From positions 74,471,935 through 74,535,934 of the forward strand of contig NC_092225.1 of assembly GCF_036320965.1 (NCBI RefSeq): a stretch of 64,000 nt of DNA, given 5' to 3'. Below, piece after piece: positions 52,391 to 63,744 of the stretch; the first letter of the stretch is position 1, and every line of letters begins with the position of its first letter. Position numbers and translations under genes: made by a program. The notes under the pieces are model-generated. The model worked only from the letters and a program-made list of their open reading frames with translations. It was not told the DNA's origin and made no database searches. This stretch comes from Panulirus ornatus (Eukaryota > Arthropoda > Malacostraca > Decapoda > Palinuridae).

Positions 52391-54225
52391 AATATGATTC
52401 ATGGTGAGGTGCCTAAGGATTGGTGGAATGCTTGCATAGTGCCATTGTACAAAGGCAAAGGGGACAAAGGTGAGTGCTCAAATTACAGAGGTATAAGTTT
52501 GTTGAGTATTCCCGGGAAATTATATGGGAGGGTATTGATTGAGAGGGTGAAGGCATGTACTGAGCATCAGATTGGGGAAGAGCAGTGTGGTTTCAGAAGT
52601 GGTAGAGGATGTGTGGATCAGGTGTTTGCTTTGAAGAATGTATGTGAGAAATTCTTAGAAAAGCAAATGGATTTGTATGTAGCATTTATGGATCTGGAGA
52701 GGGCATATGATAAGAGTTGATAGAGATGCTCTGTGGAAGGTATTAAGAATATATGGTATGGGAGGAAAGTTGTTAGAATCAGTGAAAAGCTTTCATTGAG
52801 GATGTATGGCATGTGTACGTGTAGGAAGAGAGGAAAGTGATTGGTTTGCAGTGAATGTAGGTTTGCGGCAGGGGTGTGTGATGTCTCCATGGTTGTTTAA
52901 TTTGTTTATGGATGGGGTTGTTAGGGAGTTGAATACAAGAGTTTTGGAAAGAGGGGCAAGTATGCAGTCTATTGTGGATGAGAGAGCTAAGGAAGTGTCA
53001 GTTGTCGTTCGCTGATGATACAGCGCTGGTGGCTGATTCATGTAAGAAACTACAGAAGTTGGTGACAGGTTGGTCAAGTGTGTGATATAAGAAAGTTGAG
53101 GGTAAATGTGAATAAGAACAAGGTTAGTAGGTACAGTAGGGTTGAGGGTCAAGTCAATTGGGAGGTAAGTTTGAATGGAGAAAAACTGAAGGAAGTGAAG
53201 TGTTTTAGATATCTGGGAGTGGATTTGGCAGCGAATGGAAACATGGAAGCGGAAGTGAATCATAGGGTGGGGGAGGGGGCGAAAATTCTGGGAGCCTTGA
53301 AGAATGTGTGGAAGTCAAGAACATTATCTCGGAAAGCAAAAATGGGTATGTTTGATGGAATAGTGTTTCCAACAATGTTGTATGGTTGCGAGGCGTGGGC
53401 TATGGATAGAGTTGTGTGCAGGAGGGTGGCTGTGCTGGAAATGAGATGTTTGAAGACAGTATGTGGTGTGAGGTGGTTTGATCGAGTAAGTAATAATAGG
53501 GTAAGAGAGGTGTGTGGTAATAAAAAGTGTGTGGTTGAAAGAGCAGAAGAGGGTGTTTTGAAATGGTTTGGTCACATGGAGGGAATGAGTGAGGAAAGAT
53601 TGACAAAGAGGATATATATGTCAGAGGTGAAGCGAACGAGGAGAAGCGGGAGACCAAATTGGAGGTGGAAAGATGGAGTGAAAAAGATTTTGAGTGATCG
53701 GGGCGTGAAGATGCAGGAGGGTGAAAGGCGTGCAAGGAATAGAGTGAATTGGAACGATGTGGTATACCGGGGTCGACGTGCTGTCAATGGATTGAACCAT
53801 GGCATGTGAAGTACTGGGGTAAACCATGGAAAGTTCTGTGGGGCCTGGATGTGGAAAGGGAGCTGTCGTTTTGGTGCATTATTACATGACAGCTAGAGAC
53901 TGAGTGTGAACGAATCGGGCCTTTTGTTGTCTTTTCCTAGTGCTACCTCGTGCTCATGAGGGGGGAGGGGGATGTTATTTCCTGTGTGGCGGGATGGCGA
54001 TGGGAATGAATAAATGCAGACAGTATGAATTATGTACATGTGTATATATGTATATGTCTGTGTGTGTGTATATATATATGTATACGTTGAGATGTATAGG
54101 TATGTATATTTGCGTGTGTGGACGTGTATGTATATACATATGTATGTGGGTGGGTTGGGCCATTCTTTCGTCTGTTTCTTTGCGCTACCTCGCTAACATG
54201 GGAGACAGCGACAAAGCAAAATAAA
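52391..54225 (+). mobile_element. RTE-A copy 20: RT to 3' end, long-UTR type, frameshifted
   Basis: Starts ATGATTCATGGTGAGGTG behind copy 19's A/T tail. Frames are 52394-52720 (ends AYDKS-stop through an inserted base in ATATGATAAGAGTTG), 52806-53015 and 53078-53809 (243 codons to GRRAVNGLNHGM with CGA kept). Long 3' UTR to 54218, tail CAAAATAAAAAATG. Confidence 0.86.
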
Positions 54226-54229
54226 AAAT

Positions 54230-55436
54230 GATACGATTTTTGCAGGGAAAAAATGCAAATGAGTGGGAGATGTATAAAAGAAAGAGGCAGGAGGTCAAGA
54301 GAAAGGTGCAAGAGGTGAAAAAGAGGGCAAATGAGAGTTGGGGTGAGAGAGTATCATTAAATTTTAGGGAGAATAAAAAGATGTTTCGGAAGGAGGTAAA
54401 TAAAGTGCGAAGGACAAGGAAGTAAATGAGAACTTCAGTGAAGGGGGCTAATGGGGTGGTGATAACAAGTAGTGGTGATGTGAGAAGGAGATGGAGTGAG
54501 TATTTTGAAGGTTTGTTGAATGTGTTTGATGATAGAGTGGCAGATATAGGGTGTTTTGGTCGAGGTGGTGTGCAAAGTGAGAGGGTTAGGGAAAATGATT
54601 TGGTAAACAGAGAAGAGGTAGTAAAAGCTTTGCGGAAGATGAAAGCCGGCAAGGCAGCAGGTTTGGATGGTATTGCAGTGGAATTTATTAAAAAAGGGGG
54701 TGACTGTATTGTTGACTGGCTGGTAAGGTTATCTAATGTATGTATGATTCATGGTGAGGTGCTTGAGGATTGGCAGAATGCTTGCATAGTGCCATTGTAC
54801 AAAGGCAAAGAGGATAAGAGTGAGTGTTCAAATTACAGAGGTATATGTTTGTTGAGTATTCCTTTTAAATTATATGGGAGGGTATTGATTGAGAGAGGTG
54901 AAGGCATGTACAGAGCATCAGATTGGGGAAGAGCAGTGTAGTTTCCGAAGTGGTAGAGGATGTGTGGATCAGGTGTTTGCTTTGAAGAATGTATGTGAGA
55001 AATACATAGAAAATCAAATGGATTTGTATGTAGCATTTATGGATCTGGAGAAGGCATGTGATAGAGTTGATAGAGATGCTCTGTGGAAGGTATTGAGAAT
55101 ATATGGTGTGGGAGGCAAGTTGTTAGAAGCAGTGAAAAGTTTTTATCCAGGATGTAAGGCATGTGTATGTGTAGGAAGAGAGGAAAGTGATTGGTTCTCA
55201 GTGAATGTAGGTTTGCGGCAGGGGTGTGTGTTGTCTCCATGGTTGTTTAATTTGCTTATGGATGGGGTTGTTAGGGAGGTGAATGCAAGAGTGTTGGTAA
55301 GAGGGGCAAGTATGCAGTCTGTTGTGGATGAGAGAGCTTGGGAAGTGAGTCAGTTGTTGTTCGCTGATGATACAGCGCTGGTGGCTGATTCATTTGAGAA
55401 ACTGCAGAAGCTGGTGACTGAGTTTGGTAAAGTGTG
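54230..55436 (+). mobile_element. RTE-A copy 21: RT part, 3' end missing
   Basis: Starts CGATTTTTGCAGGG behind copy 20's tail. Frames are 54228-54425 (stop TAA in AAGGAAGTAAATG), 54426-54941 and 54889-55435. Motif A is FMDLEKACDRV (Tyr to Cys), LRQGCVLSPWLFN, LLFADDTALVAD. It ends at FGKVC where minus-strand copy 22 begins without tail or spacer, fusing the frame to antisense 3' UTR up to 55593. Confidence 0.86.
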
Positions 55437-57764
55437 TCGCTGTCTCCCGCATTTGCGAGGTAGCCCAAGGAAACAGACAAAAGAAATGGCCCAACCCACC
55501 CCCATACACATGTATATACATGCGTCCACACACGCAAATATACATACCTACACAGCTTTCCATGGTTTACCCCAGACACTTCACATGCCCTGATTCAATC
55601 CACTGGCAGCACGTCAACTCCGGTATACCACATCGATCCAATTCACTCTATTCCTTGCCCTCCTTTCATGAAACCCTCCTGCATGTTCAGGCCCCGATCA
55701 CACAAAATCTTTTTCACTCCATCTTTCCATCTCCAATTTGGTCTCCCACTTCTTTTCGTTCCCTCCACCTCCGACACATATATCCTCTTGGTCAATCTTT
55801 CCTCACTCATTCTCACCATGTGCCCAAACCATTTCAAAACACCCTCTTCTGCTCTCTCAACCACGCTCTTTTTATTTCCACACATCTCTCTTACCCTTAC
55901 ATTACTTACTCGATCAAACCACCTCACACCACACATTGTCCTCAAACATCTCATTTCCAGCACATCCATCCTCCTGCGCACAACTCTATCCATAGCCCAC
56001 GCCTCGCAACCATACAACATTGTTGGAACCACTATTCCTTCAAACATACCCATTTTTGCTTTCCAAGATAATGTTCTCGACTTCCACACATTCTTCAAGG
56101 CTCCAGGATTTTTGCCCCCTCCCCCACCCTATGATCCACTTCCGCTTCCATGGTTCCATCCGCTGCCAGACCTACTCCCAGATATCTAAAACACTTTACT
56201 TCCTCCAGTTTTGCTCCATTCAAACTTACCTCCCAATTGACTTGACCCTCAACCCTACTGTACCTAATAACCTTGCTCTTATTCACATTTACTCTTAACT
56301 TTCTTCTTTCACACACTTTACCAAACTCAGTCACCAGCTTCTGCAGTTTCTCACATGAATCAGCCACCAGCGCTGTATCATCAGCGAACAACAACTGACT
56401 CACTTCCCAAGCTCTCTCATCCCCAACAGTCTTCATACTTTCCCCTCTTTCCAAAACTCTTGCATTCACCTCCCTAAGAACCCCATCCATAAACAAATTA
56501 AACAACCATGGAGACATCACACACCCCTGCCGCAAACCTACATTCACTGAGAACCAATCACTTTCCTCTCTTCCTACATGTACACATGCCTTACATCCTC
56601 GATAAAAACTTTTCACTGCTTCTAACAACTTGCCTCCCACACCATATATTCTTAATACTTTCCACAGAGCATCTCTATCAACTCTATCATATGCCTTCTC
56701 CAGATCCATACAATAAATGCTACATACAAATCCATTTGCTTTTCTAAGTATTTCTCACATACATTCTTCAAAGCAAACACCTTATCCACACATCCTCTAC
56801 CACTTCTGAAACCACACTGCTCTTCCCCAATCTGATGCTCTGTACATGCATTCACCCTCTCAATCAATACCCTCCCATATAATTTACCAGGAATACTCAA
56901 CAAACTTATACCTCTGTAATTTGAGCACTCACTCTTATCCCCTTTGCCTTTGTAAAGTGGCACTATGCACGCATTCCGCCAATCCTCAGGCACCTCACCA
57001 TGAGTCATACATACATTAAATAACCTTACCAACCAGTCAATAATACAGTCACCCTCTTTTTTTATAAATTCCACTGCAATACCATCCAAACCTGCTGCCT
57101 TGCTGGCTTTCATCTTCCGCAAAGCTTTTACTACCTCTTCTCTGTTTACCAAATCATTTTCCCTAACCCTCTCACTTTGCAAACCACCTCGACCAAAACA
57201 CCCTACATCTGCCACTCTATCATCAAACACATTCAACAAACCTTTAAAATACTCACTCCATCTCCTTCTCACATGGTGAGAGTAAGTGAACTTGGGAAGG
57301 AGACTTGTGTGAGGAAGTACCAGGAGAGACTGAGTACAGAATGGAAAAAGGTGAGAACAATGGAAGTAAGGGGAGTGGGGGAGGAATGGGATGTATTTAG
57401 GGAATCAGTGATGGATTGCACAAAAGATGCTTGCGGCATGAGGAGAGTGGGAGGTGGGTTGATTAGAAAGGGTAGTGAGTGGTGGGATGAAGAAGTAAGA
57501 TTATTAGTGAAAGAGAAGAGAGAGGCATTTGGACGATTTTTGCAGGGAAAAAATGCAATTGAGTGGGAGATGTATAAAAGAAAGAGACAGGAGGTCAAGA
57601 GAAAGGTGCAAGAGGTGAAAAAGAGGGCAAATGGGAGTTGGGGTGAGAGAGTATCATTAAATTTTAGGGAGAATAAAAAGATGTTCTGGAAGGAGGTAAA
57701 TAAAGTGCATAAGACAAGGGAGCAAATGGGAACTTCAGTGAAGGGTGCAAATGGGGAGGTGATA
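55437..57764 (-). mobile_element. RTE-A copy 22 with twin-priming 5' inversion
   Basis: The main part (minus) 57274-55437 runs from GATGTGAGAAGGAG to the short 3' UTR (frames 57272-56652, 56709-56095, 56098-55643; the ORF stop is TGA at the CGA site). Joined head to head at 57274 is the upstream neighbour segment of the same element, inverted to plus (57274-57764, MVRVSELGKETCVRKYQERL to GANGEVI). Relative to copy 5 the inverted part covers 14064-14554 and the main part starts at 14568, so only ~13 nt are lost between them. That geometry is the signature of twin priming. The right edge is in (TA)n. The extreme 3' tail is missing at the left junction. Confidence 0.9.
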
Positions 57765-57778
57765 TATATATATATATA
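57762..57778. repeat. Short (TA)n at the right edge of RTE-A copy 22
   Basis: GATATATATATATATATAG joins the inverted segment to copy 23. The ATA shared with the element end is a candidate priming microhomology. Confidence 0.85.
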
Positions 57779-58578
57779 GTGAAACATTTTTATCAATATG
57801 TAAGGCATGTGTACGAGTAGGAAGTGAGTCACAGGGTGGGGGAGGGGACGAAAGTTCTGGGACCCTTGAAAAATGTGTGGAAGGCGAGAACATTATCTCA
57901 GAAAGCAAAAATGGGTATGTTTGAAGGAATAATGGTTCCAACAATGTTATATGGTTGCGAGGGTTGTGTGAAGGAGGGTGGATGTGTTGGAAATGAGGTG
58001 TTTGAAGAAAATATGTGGTGTGAGGTGGTTTGTTCATGTAATGAAAGGGTAAGAGATGTGTGGTAAAGAAGGATGTGGTTGACAGAGCATTAGAAGGCTT
58101 TTTGAAATGGTTTGGTCACATGGAGAGAATGAGTGAGGAAAGATTGACAATGAGGATATATGTGTCAGAGGTGGAGGGAACAAAGAGAAGTGGGAGACCA
58201 AATTGGAGGTGGAAGGATGGAGTGAAAAATCATTTTGAGCAATCAGAGCTTGAACATGCAGGAGGGTGAAAGGCTTGCAAGAAATAGAGTGAATTGGAAA
58301 GGTGTGGTATACTGGGGTCAACGTGCTGTCAATGGATTGAACCAGGGCAAGTGAAGCATCTGGGGTACACCATGGAAAGTTTTGTGAGGCCTGGATGTGG
58401 AAAGGGAGCTGTGGTTTTGGTGCCTTATACATGACAGCAAGAGACTAAGTATGAATGAATGTGGCCTTTGATGTCTTTTCCTAGTGCTACCTCGCATGCG
58501 TGTGGGGAGAGGGGGTTGTCTTTTCATGTGTGGCAGGGTGGCGATGGGAATTAATAAGGGCAGTAGAGATGAATTATG
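57779..58578 (+). mobile_element. RTE-A copy 23: deleted, long-UTR type
   Basis: Starts GTGAAACATTTTTATCAATA. It keeps a few codons to ACGAGTAGGAAG, then jumps to TGAGTCACAGGGTGGG (internal deletion of several hundred bp covering motifs B and C). Frames are 57824-58066 and 58060-58269. The ORF end has CAA at the CGA site. The 3' UTR runs to ~58575, where it meets copy 24 tail to tail. Confidence 0.8.
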
Positions 58579-59332
58579 TACACATATACATACCTATACA
58601 TTTCAACGTATACATATACATACATCCACAAACATATAAATATGTACATATCCATACTTGCTGCCTTCATCCTTTCCTGTTGCCACCCCGCCCCCATGAA
58701 AATGGCAACCCCCTTCCCCTGCACGTGCACAAGGTAGCTTTCATTTGTAATGCACCGAAACCACAGCTCTCTTTCCACATCCAGGCCCCACAAAACTTTC
58801 CATGGTTTACCCCAGACGCTTCACATGCCCTGGTTCAATCTACTGACAGCACGTTGACCCCAGCATACTACATCGTTCCAATTCACTCTATTCCTTGTAT
58901 GCCTTTCACCCTCCTGTATGTTCAGGCCCCAATCGCTCAAAATCTTTTTCACTCCATCCTTCCACCTCCAATTTGGTCTCCCACTTTTCCTCGTTCCCTT
59001 CACCTCTGACACATATATCCTCTTTGTCAAACTTTCCTTACTCATTCTCTGCAAGTGACCAAACCATTTCAATACACCCACTTCTGCTCTTTCAACCATA
59101 CTCTTTTCATACCAAACATCTCTCTTACCCTTTCATTAATTACTCGATCAAACCTCCTCACACCACATATTGTCTTCAAACAGTTAATTTCCAACACATG
59201 TACCCTCCTCCCCACAACTCCATTTATAGCCCATGCCTCACAACCATGTAACATTGTTGAAACCACTATTCCTTCAAACATACCCATTTTTGCTCTCCGA
59301 GATAACATTTTCGCCTTCCACACATTCATACT
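58579..59332 (-). mobile_element. RTE-A copy 24: C-terminus and long 3' UTR
   Basis: Minus strand frames 59329-59069 and 59099-58821: MLSRRAKMGMFEGIVVSTML, WFGHLQRMSKESLTKRI, GRPNWRWKDGVKKILSD, with CAA at the CGA site. Long 3' UTR through ATGACAGC-like sequence to ~58580, with no poly-A tail seen. Confidence 0.82.
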
Positions 59333-59415
59333 TGGTCACCGTCATCCATTCCTGATGCCATCCTTCCCCAGAGGAAATAGCAAAGATGTATGAAAAAAAC
59401 AAAAAGAATTGTAAG

Positions 59416-59925
59416 ATAACCTTTTTTTCTCCTTCAAACCTAATCACCACCCCCTACATCATTGTGGTAGTGCCAGGAAACAGATGAAGAGAGGCCACAT
59501 CTGCTCACACCCATACAAGAGCTGTTATGTGTAATGCACCAAAACCACAGCTCCTATCCTACCTATGCCCAGGTCCCACAGACCTTTCCATGGTTTACCT
59601 AGGGCACTTCCCATGCCCTGGTTCAGTTCACTGACAGCATGTTGACCTCAATATACCTTACTGTTCCAATTCACTCTTTCATGCATGCCTTTGTCCCTCT
59701 TGCATGTTCAGGCCCAATCCCTTAAAATCTTTTTCATTCCATCCTTCCATTTTCAGTTGGGTGTCACTGTTCTCCTTATTCTCTCCACTTCTGACAAATA
59801 TACCATCTTTGTCAATCTTTCCTCACTCGTTCTCTGCGTATGTCCAAACCATTTCAACACATTCTTCTACTTTCTCAACCACACTCTTTTCATTACCACA
59901 CATCCCTCTTACCCTTAACAGTCAT
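59416..59925 (-). mobile_element. RTE-A-related old 3' end
   Basis: Plus-strand text shows ATTGTGGTAGTGCCAGGAAA, GCTGTTATGTGTAATGCACC, AGGTCCCACAGACCTTTCC and TCACTGACAGCATGTTGACC, then antisense of the C-terminal codons (CATTCCATCCTTCC). No open frame. It is a 5'-truncated, old copy. Confidence 0.7.
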
Positions 59926-60775
59926 ATGAAAACCTCATTTAAAATGATAATAATCAGATTTTTTTTATGCAGACTCTAAACAAGTAAGGAACCAACAATG
60001 CATCCTCCCATCACATCACTGTGCATGCATCTTACCTCTCTGCAGGTATTCACAAATGCCTAATTTCTGATCGTGTTAGTACGACTCCCGTAAATTTCAT
60101 TCCTTTTCTATGAAAGGTTTGTTCACAGACATCATACTGGAATTGAATGTCGTAACTGCATGATGTAATAAGTATTTCTGCCATAAATGTAGGATGTAAA
60201 AATATTCAAAGACAATCTCAGCCCACATGATGAGTGCTAATCAGTAAAGTGATGGGTCATAGATGGAGCTGAGTGGGGAAGACTGTAAAACAGTGCTACT
60301 AACTGCCAGCATCAAGAACTACTGTATCTGCACACTTTTTTGACAAGCATTTATAGCAAAATATACTGGATAAAACTATATAGATAGTGGTTACTACATT
60401 ATTCCAGATACAAAAACTTTCCAATTAGGTGAATGCAGGATAATAATGCTTTTCCTATACTGTGATTATACCCAAAAAATTATCCTGTTGAAAGCAGTAC
60501 TTGTTTTCTTTTTTTACTAACTAGCTGAATCGTATTAGGAAGGAATGAGCTTTATAGGAAATCCAAGTACAGTAACATGCACTTAAAAAGATTGTTAAAC
60601 TTTAGAATCTCATGTTAAAAAGGCCTTTCTGCCATATTCTGTAGAGAATATCAGAGGCTGTTCTCTGAATTTTGTATCAAAGGCATAAAATTCTATGCTA
60701 CATACTTTGAATAAATTCATTCACTGATTTTCTTCACTTTAGCAACAGTACTGTGTCAAACCCAAAAGATCTTAC
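59926..60775. other. Multiplexin intron, nothing recognised
   Basis: AT-rich unique-looking sequence up to the exon-like frame at 60776. Confidence 0.4.
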
Positions 60776-60933
60776 TTCTGCCTGCATCTTTCACTTTTAT
60801 CATAATATCTATGACTTCTTTCATCATGGGATTATCGACAGTACCTTTCTCATAAAGTAAAAACTCAGGAGCAATAATAAAGCAGTCTGCAATGCACTGT
60901 AGTAAAGCTGAATATTCGTAGCAAAGATTATAG
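60776..60933 (-). CDS. Exon-like frame of unknown identity
   Basis: On the minus strand ATTTTATGTTTCAG is followed by 158 nt and a donor GAA|GTAAGA. One frame is open across it: YNLCYEYSALLQCIADC, FIIAPEFLLYEKGTVDNP, MMKEVIDIMIKVKDAGR. Predicted phases are 2 in and 1 out, so it does not fit between the phase-0 multiplexin exons. I do not recognise the protein. It could belong to a nested or neighbouring gene, be a decayed exon, or be chance. Confidence 0.3.
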
Positions 60934-61122
60934 CTGAAACATAAAATAAGCCATAAACTTTTTGCTATGTATTACAAGCTGATCTGGACATCCACAGCAT
61001 TATTTGTGCATGTAAATACTGAAGCTGCAAAAATAAATGTGCTTTGTGTATAGTAAAGCTGTGCACTCTTTGAATCAAAGCTGTATAAAGTGTTAGAAGT
61101 GAATGTGGATGCCCTGTCTCAC

Positions 61123-61248
61123 CCTGGGTCCATCCACAGCATTGATAAGTGAGTCCACCTGGAGGGGCGGCAGGTGGGCTGAGGGCAGCTGGGTTGTGGT
61201 GGTGGGTGGTGCTGGGGTAGTGGTGGGGAGCAGCACTACAGACCCCAT
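61123..61248 (-). CDS. Mp: Multiplexin exon: Pro/Thr-rich hinge upstream of endostatin
   Basis: The exon is 126 bp (42 codons), bounded by an acceptor TTTTGTCAG at 61249-61257 and a donor AGG|GTGAGA at 61123/61122. It reads MGSVVLLPTTTPAPP, then a Thr run, QLPSAHLPPLQ and VDSLINAVDGPR, with no stop in frame. Composition (Pro and Thr rich, low complexity) fits the protease-sensitive hinge between the NC1 trimerisation domain and endostatin in collagens XV/XVIII. It begins and ends in phase 0, as needed to join the phase-0 endostatin exon at 27667. The internal Met is not argued to be a start codon. Identification rests on composition, splice sites and position rather than on a conserved motif. 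Confidence 0.65.
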
Positions 61249-62243
61249 CTGACAAAATAATAAAAAATACCTTGTTGAATTTAGGTTTTATGGGTGAATG
61301 TGGAATGATAAGAAATGTCATCTACAAAATTAAAAAATATCATTTATCTTAATTCAACAAACAAGTTCATAATGGTGTTGGGTAGAAGCTCCTAGTGAAA
61401 TGATGGAATGAGTAAAACTCAACAGTAAAATGCACTAGGTGCTACTGGTATGCACAGACAAATTTTGTCTCTGAAACTGGTGCATTTAACCTTAAGATTC
61501 TTCAGACAAGTGTGGTCAACAACAGTAATGAGGCAAAATTACAAATGTTCAAGAAAAAATATCTGCAATATAGAAGTTAAGGGTTTTTCTTTCTTTCACC
61601 AGTAGCTCTTTAACCTACAATGCCAAACCCACCTCAAGTTTACAAATAAAAATGCTGTCCAGACAATATCGTACAAAACTCAAAGAAATATACCCAAACA
61701 GTTTGCTGATGACATGCCAGATAAACCATTTTCTCTCCTGTTCTCATCTGTTAAATTATTACCCTTCCCAGTTAAAATACAAAATCCACCACACTATTCA
61801 CAATGACACTATCTGCTATATAGTTTCCCTGAAGTATTTTACACATTTCTGGATAATTCTGAAACAAAATACATGCATGCAAACATAAAGTCAAGGATTA
61901 GTAAATACTTTGTTCATCAAATAGAAACTGTACTTATAGCAACATATGTAACTTTTTAGGTACTTAACTATACCATTCGCTTTTCATTATACTATGATTT
62001 GGGGGAATAATGTAAGTTGTAAAATCCTTGACTGATGTAACATACATTCTCATAAGTTAATATGATAAGGTGTTTTTGTATTCACAGGATTCATCTGTTA
62101 TTCAACTACCACCAACAAAGGTGGTTTTTGATTCTACAAAGAATATGTATAATGTATAGATAGATCCAAAATATATTGAGGGTTACCTAAATAAAATTGA
62201 TGATTATCATTACTGTAATTAGCTCTGTTAATTAATAGTACGT

Positions 62244-62246
<3 letters not shown>
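61249..62246. other. Multiplexin intron upstream of the hinge exon, nothing recognised
   Basis: AT-rich sequence with the acceptor tract of exon 61248 at its left edge. No gene or element identified. Confidence 0.4.
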
Positions 62247-62322
<76 letters not shown>

Positions 62323-62323
62323 T
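62247..62323. repeat. (TA)n and T-run at the 3' end of the Jockey-like LINE
   Basis: About 34 TA units followed by T9. It lies immediately 3' of the minus-strand LINE at 62324. Confidence 0.93.
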
Positions 62324-63742
62324 ACATTGGAAGTGCTAGGGAAAAAGAAAATACAAGGGAAATTATCGACAAATTTTGGAGAAAATGAGAAATTGTCTTT
62401 TTAAAATGTGCCATGTCATAGTTATTTGGACAGACATGGAAGGGTACAGAGTTCCAAAGCTTCAAGGTGTAAGGAATGAGAGAGTAATCAAAATGACCTA
62501 CCCGTGAGTTGCAAACAGCCACACGTTAATCATGTGATACATGAGCTTGCCCATTATTGCTCGGTTTAGCAAAAGGTGAAGGCAAACAAGCAGGGAGCTC
62601 TTGGAAGCAAAAAACAAAGTATAACCTATAGAATAAGGAAAGTGAACCAGCATTGTAGCATAGCCCAAGCAGGTCAAGTTTTGAAGTTAGCGTGTGATAG
62701 TTTATAAATCTAACTACTTTTAACTCAACTATTTGTCAGGTAAGGATGCAGAGCTAAGAGCCATCCCAGATGTGAGAGCAGTAATCCATACAACAATGGA
62801 TCAATCCTTTGTAAAAATGAAGCAACAGTTCACAAGGAAAGAAATTTCAATATCTAAAGAGAACCCCTAGTTTCTTAAGAGGCAAACTTAGATGATCCTT
62901 TAGTGTGAGGTTTCCAAAACAGAGTGGATGTTATAGTAATACCAAGTATGTTCAATGAATCTAGAGAATTACGGATCCATCAGTGGAGAGGGGAAAACTG
63001 TAAGGAATTTTCAATAGAGAGATGGGTAGAAACTGGATTTTTGGAAGCATTGAACTTAACCAGATTTTACCTATCCCATTGAGATAACCTGTCTAAGTTT
63101 GAGTTTATTGAGGAAATTGTGTAAAGATGAGATGTAGATTGAGTGAGAGAAGCAGAGTTAAAGGACATGGAAGAATGCAGTGTTGAGTCATCAGCATATA
63201 AGTGCATTTGGCTACTTGTGGAAGAAAGGATATAATTAATGAATTGGAGAAAAAGTGTAGGAGACAGAGCAGAACCTTGAAACAATGCTGTTAATGGAGA
63301 AAGGGGAAGAGTTTGATCTATCAACAACTTCAGAGATAGATTGGGCCAAGAAGAAGCTAGATATGAGAGAGCAAAGTCAGGGAGAGAAGCCAAAAGAGGA
63401 AAGTTTAGATGATACACCCTGTCAAAAGCTTTGAATATGTCAAGGGCAACTACATAAAATTCCTCAAAATTTTTCAGGGACAAGGAGGGAACTGAGGAGG
63501 GATTCAAAGACTTTGGAAATGGTGGATGTCAAAACAACAGGACATTAGTTAGATGGGTTAGAGCAGTCACCTATCTTAGGGATGGGATGTACCAATGCAT
63601 GCTTCCAAGTAGATGGAAAAGTTCTGGGTTCTAAACAGAAATGGAACATACAAAAAAGTTTGGGGGCAAGTTCAATGGCACCCTCTTTCAGTATATGGGG
63701 ATGGATACCATCAGGACCATATGCCTTCCTTGTGTCCAGTAA
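62324..63742 (-). mobile_element. Jockey-like LINE, 5'-truncated and broken
   Basis: Minus-strand frames: 63790-63545 (KAYGPDGIHPHILKEGAIEL, FPSTWKHALVHPIPK), 63507-63067 (VVALDIFKAFDRVYH motif A; FQGSALSPTLFLQFIN motif B; MHLYADDSTLHSS motif C) and 62522-62322 (GHFDYSLIPYTLKLWNSVPF, the C-terminal WNSLP motif). The order and motifs fit Jockey-superfamily LINEs found in arthropods. Frameshifts lie between the three parts, and the endonuclease is missing. Confidence 0.82.
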
Positions 63743-63744
63743 AA

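Larger units (their letters stand above)
3687..61248 (-). other. Mp: Multiplexin (collagen XV/XVIII-like) gene, 3' part, gene model
   Basis: Five minus-strand exons (one of them tentative) can be joined: 61248-61123, 44571-44554 (tentative), 27667-27473, 17235-17120 and 3990-3687. Every boundary has AG/GT splice sites, and phases are 0, 0, 0 and 2 in order. The joined product is a Pro/Thr-rich hinge followed by a complete endostatin domain and a basic C-terminal tail. In animals, multiplexins are basement-membrane collagens/proteoglycans secreted to the extracellular matrix, and endostatin is their C-terminal NC1 part. The collagenous and trimerisation exons must lie beyond 64000 and are not in this window. 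Introns are about 33 kb (split near 44.56 kb if the microexon is real), 10 kb and 13 kb, mostly RTE copies. Exon identity is seen in the sequence; joining of the exons is inferred from phase and order. Confidence 0.85.

Noticed and set aside
62247..62323. Tandem TA arrays considered as origins or centromere-like satellite
   Set aside because: Each array is explained as a LINE/SINE tail or its expansion. No higher-order satellite structure.
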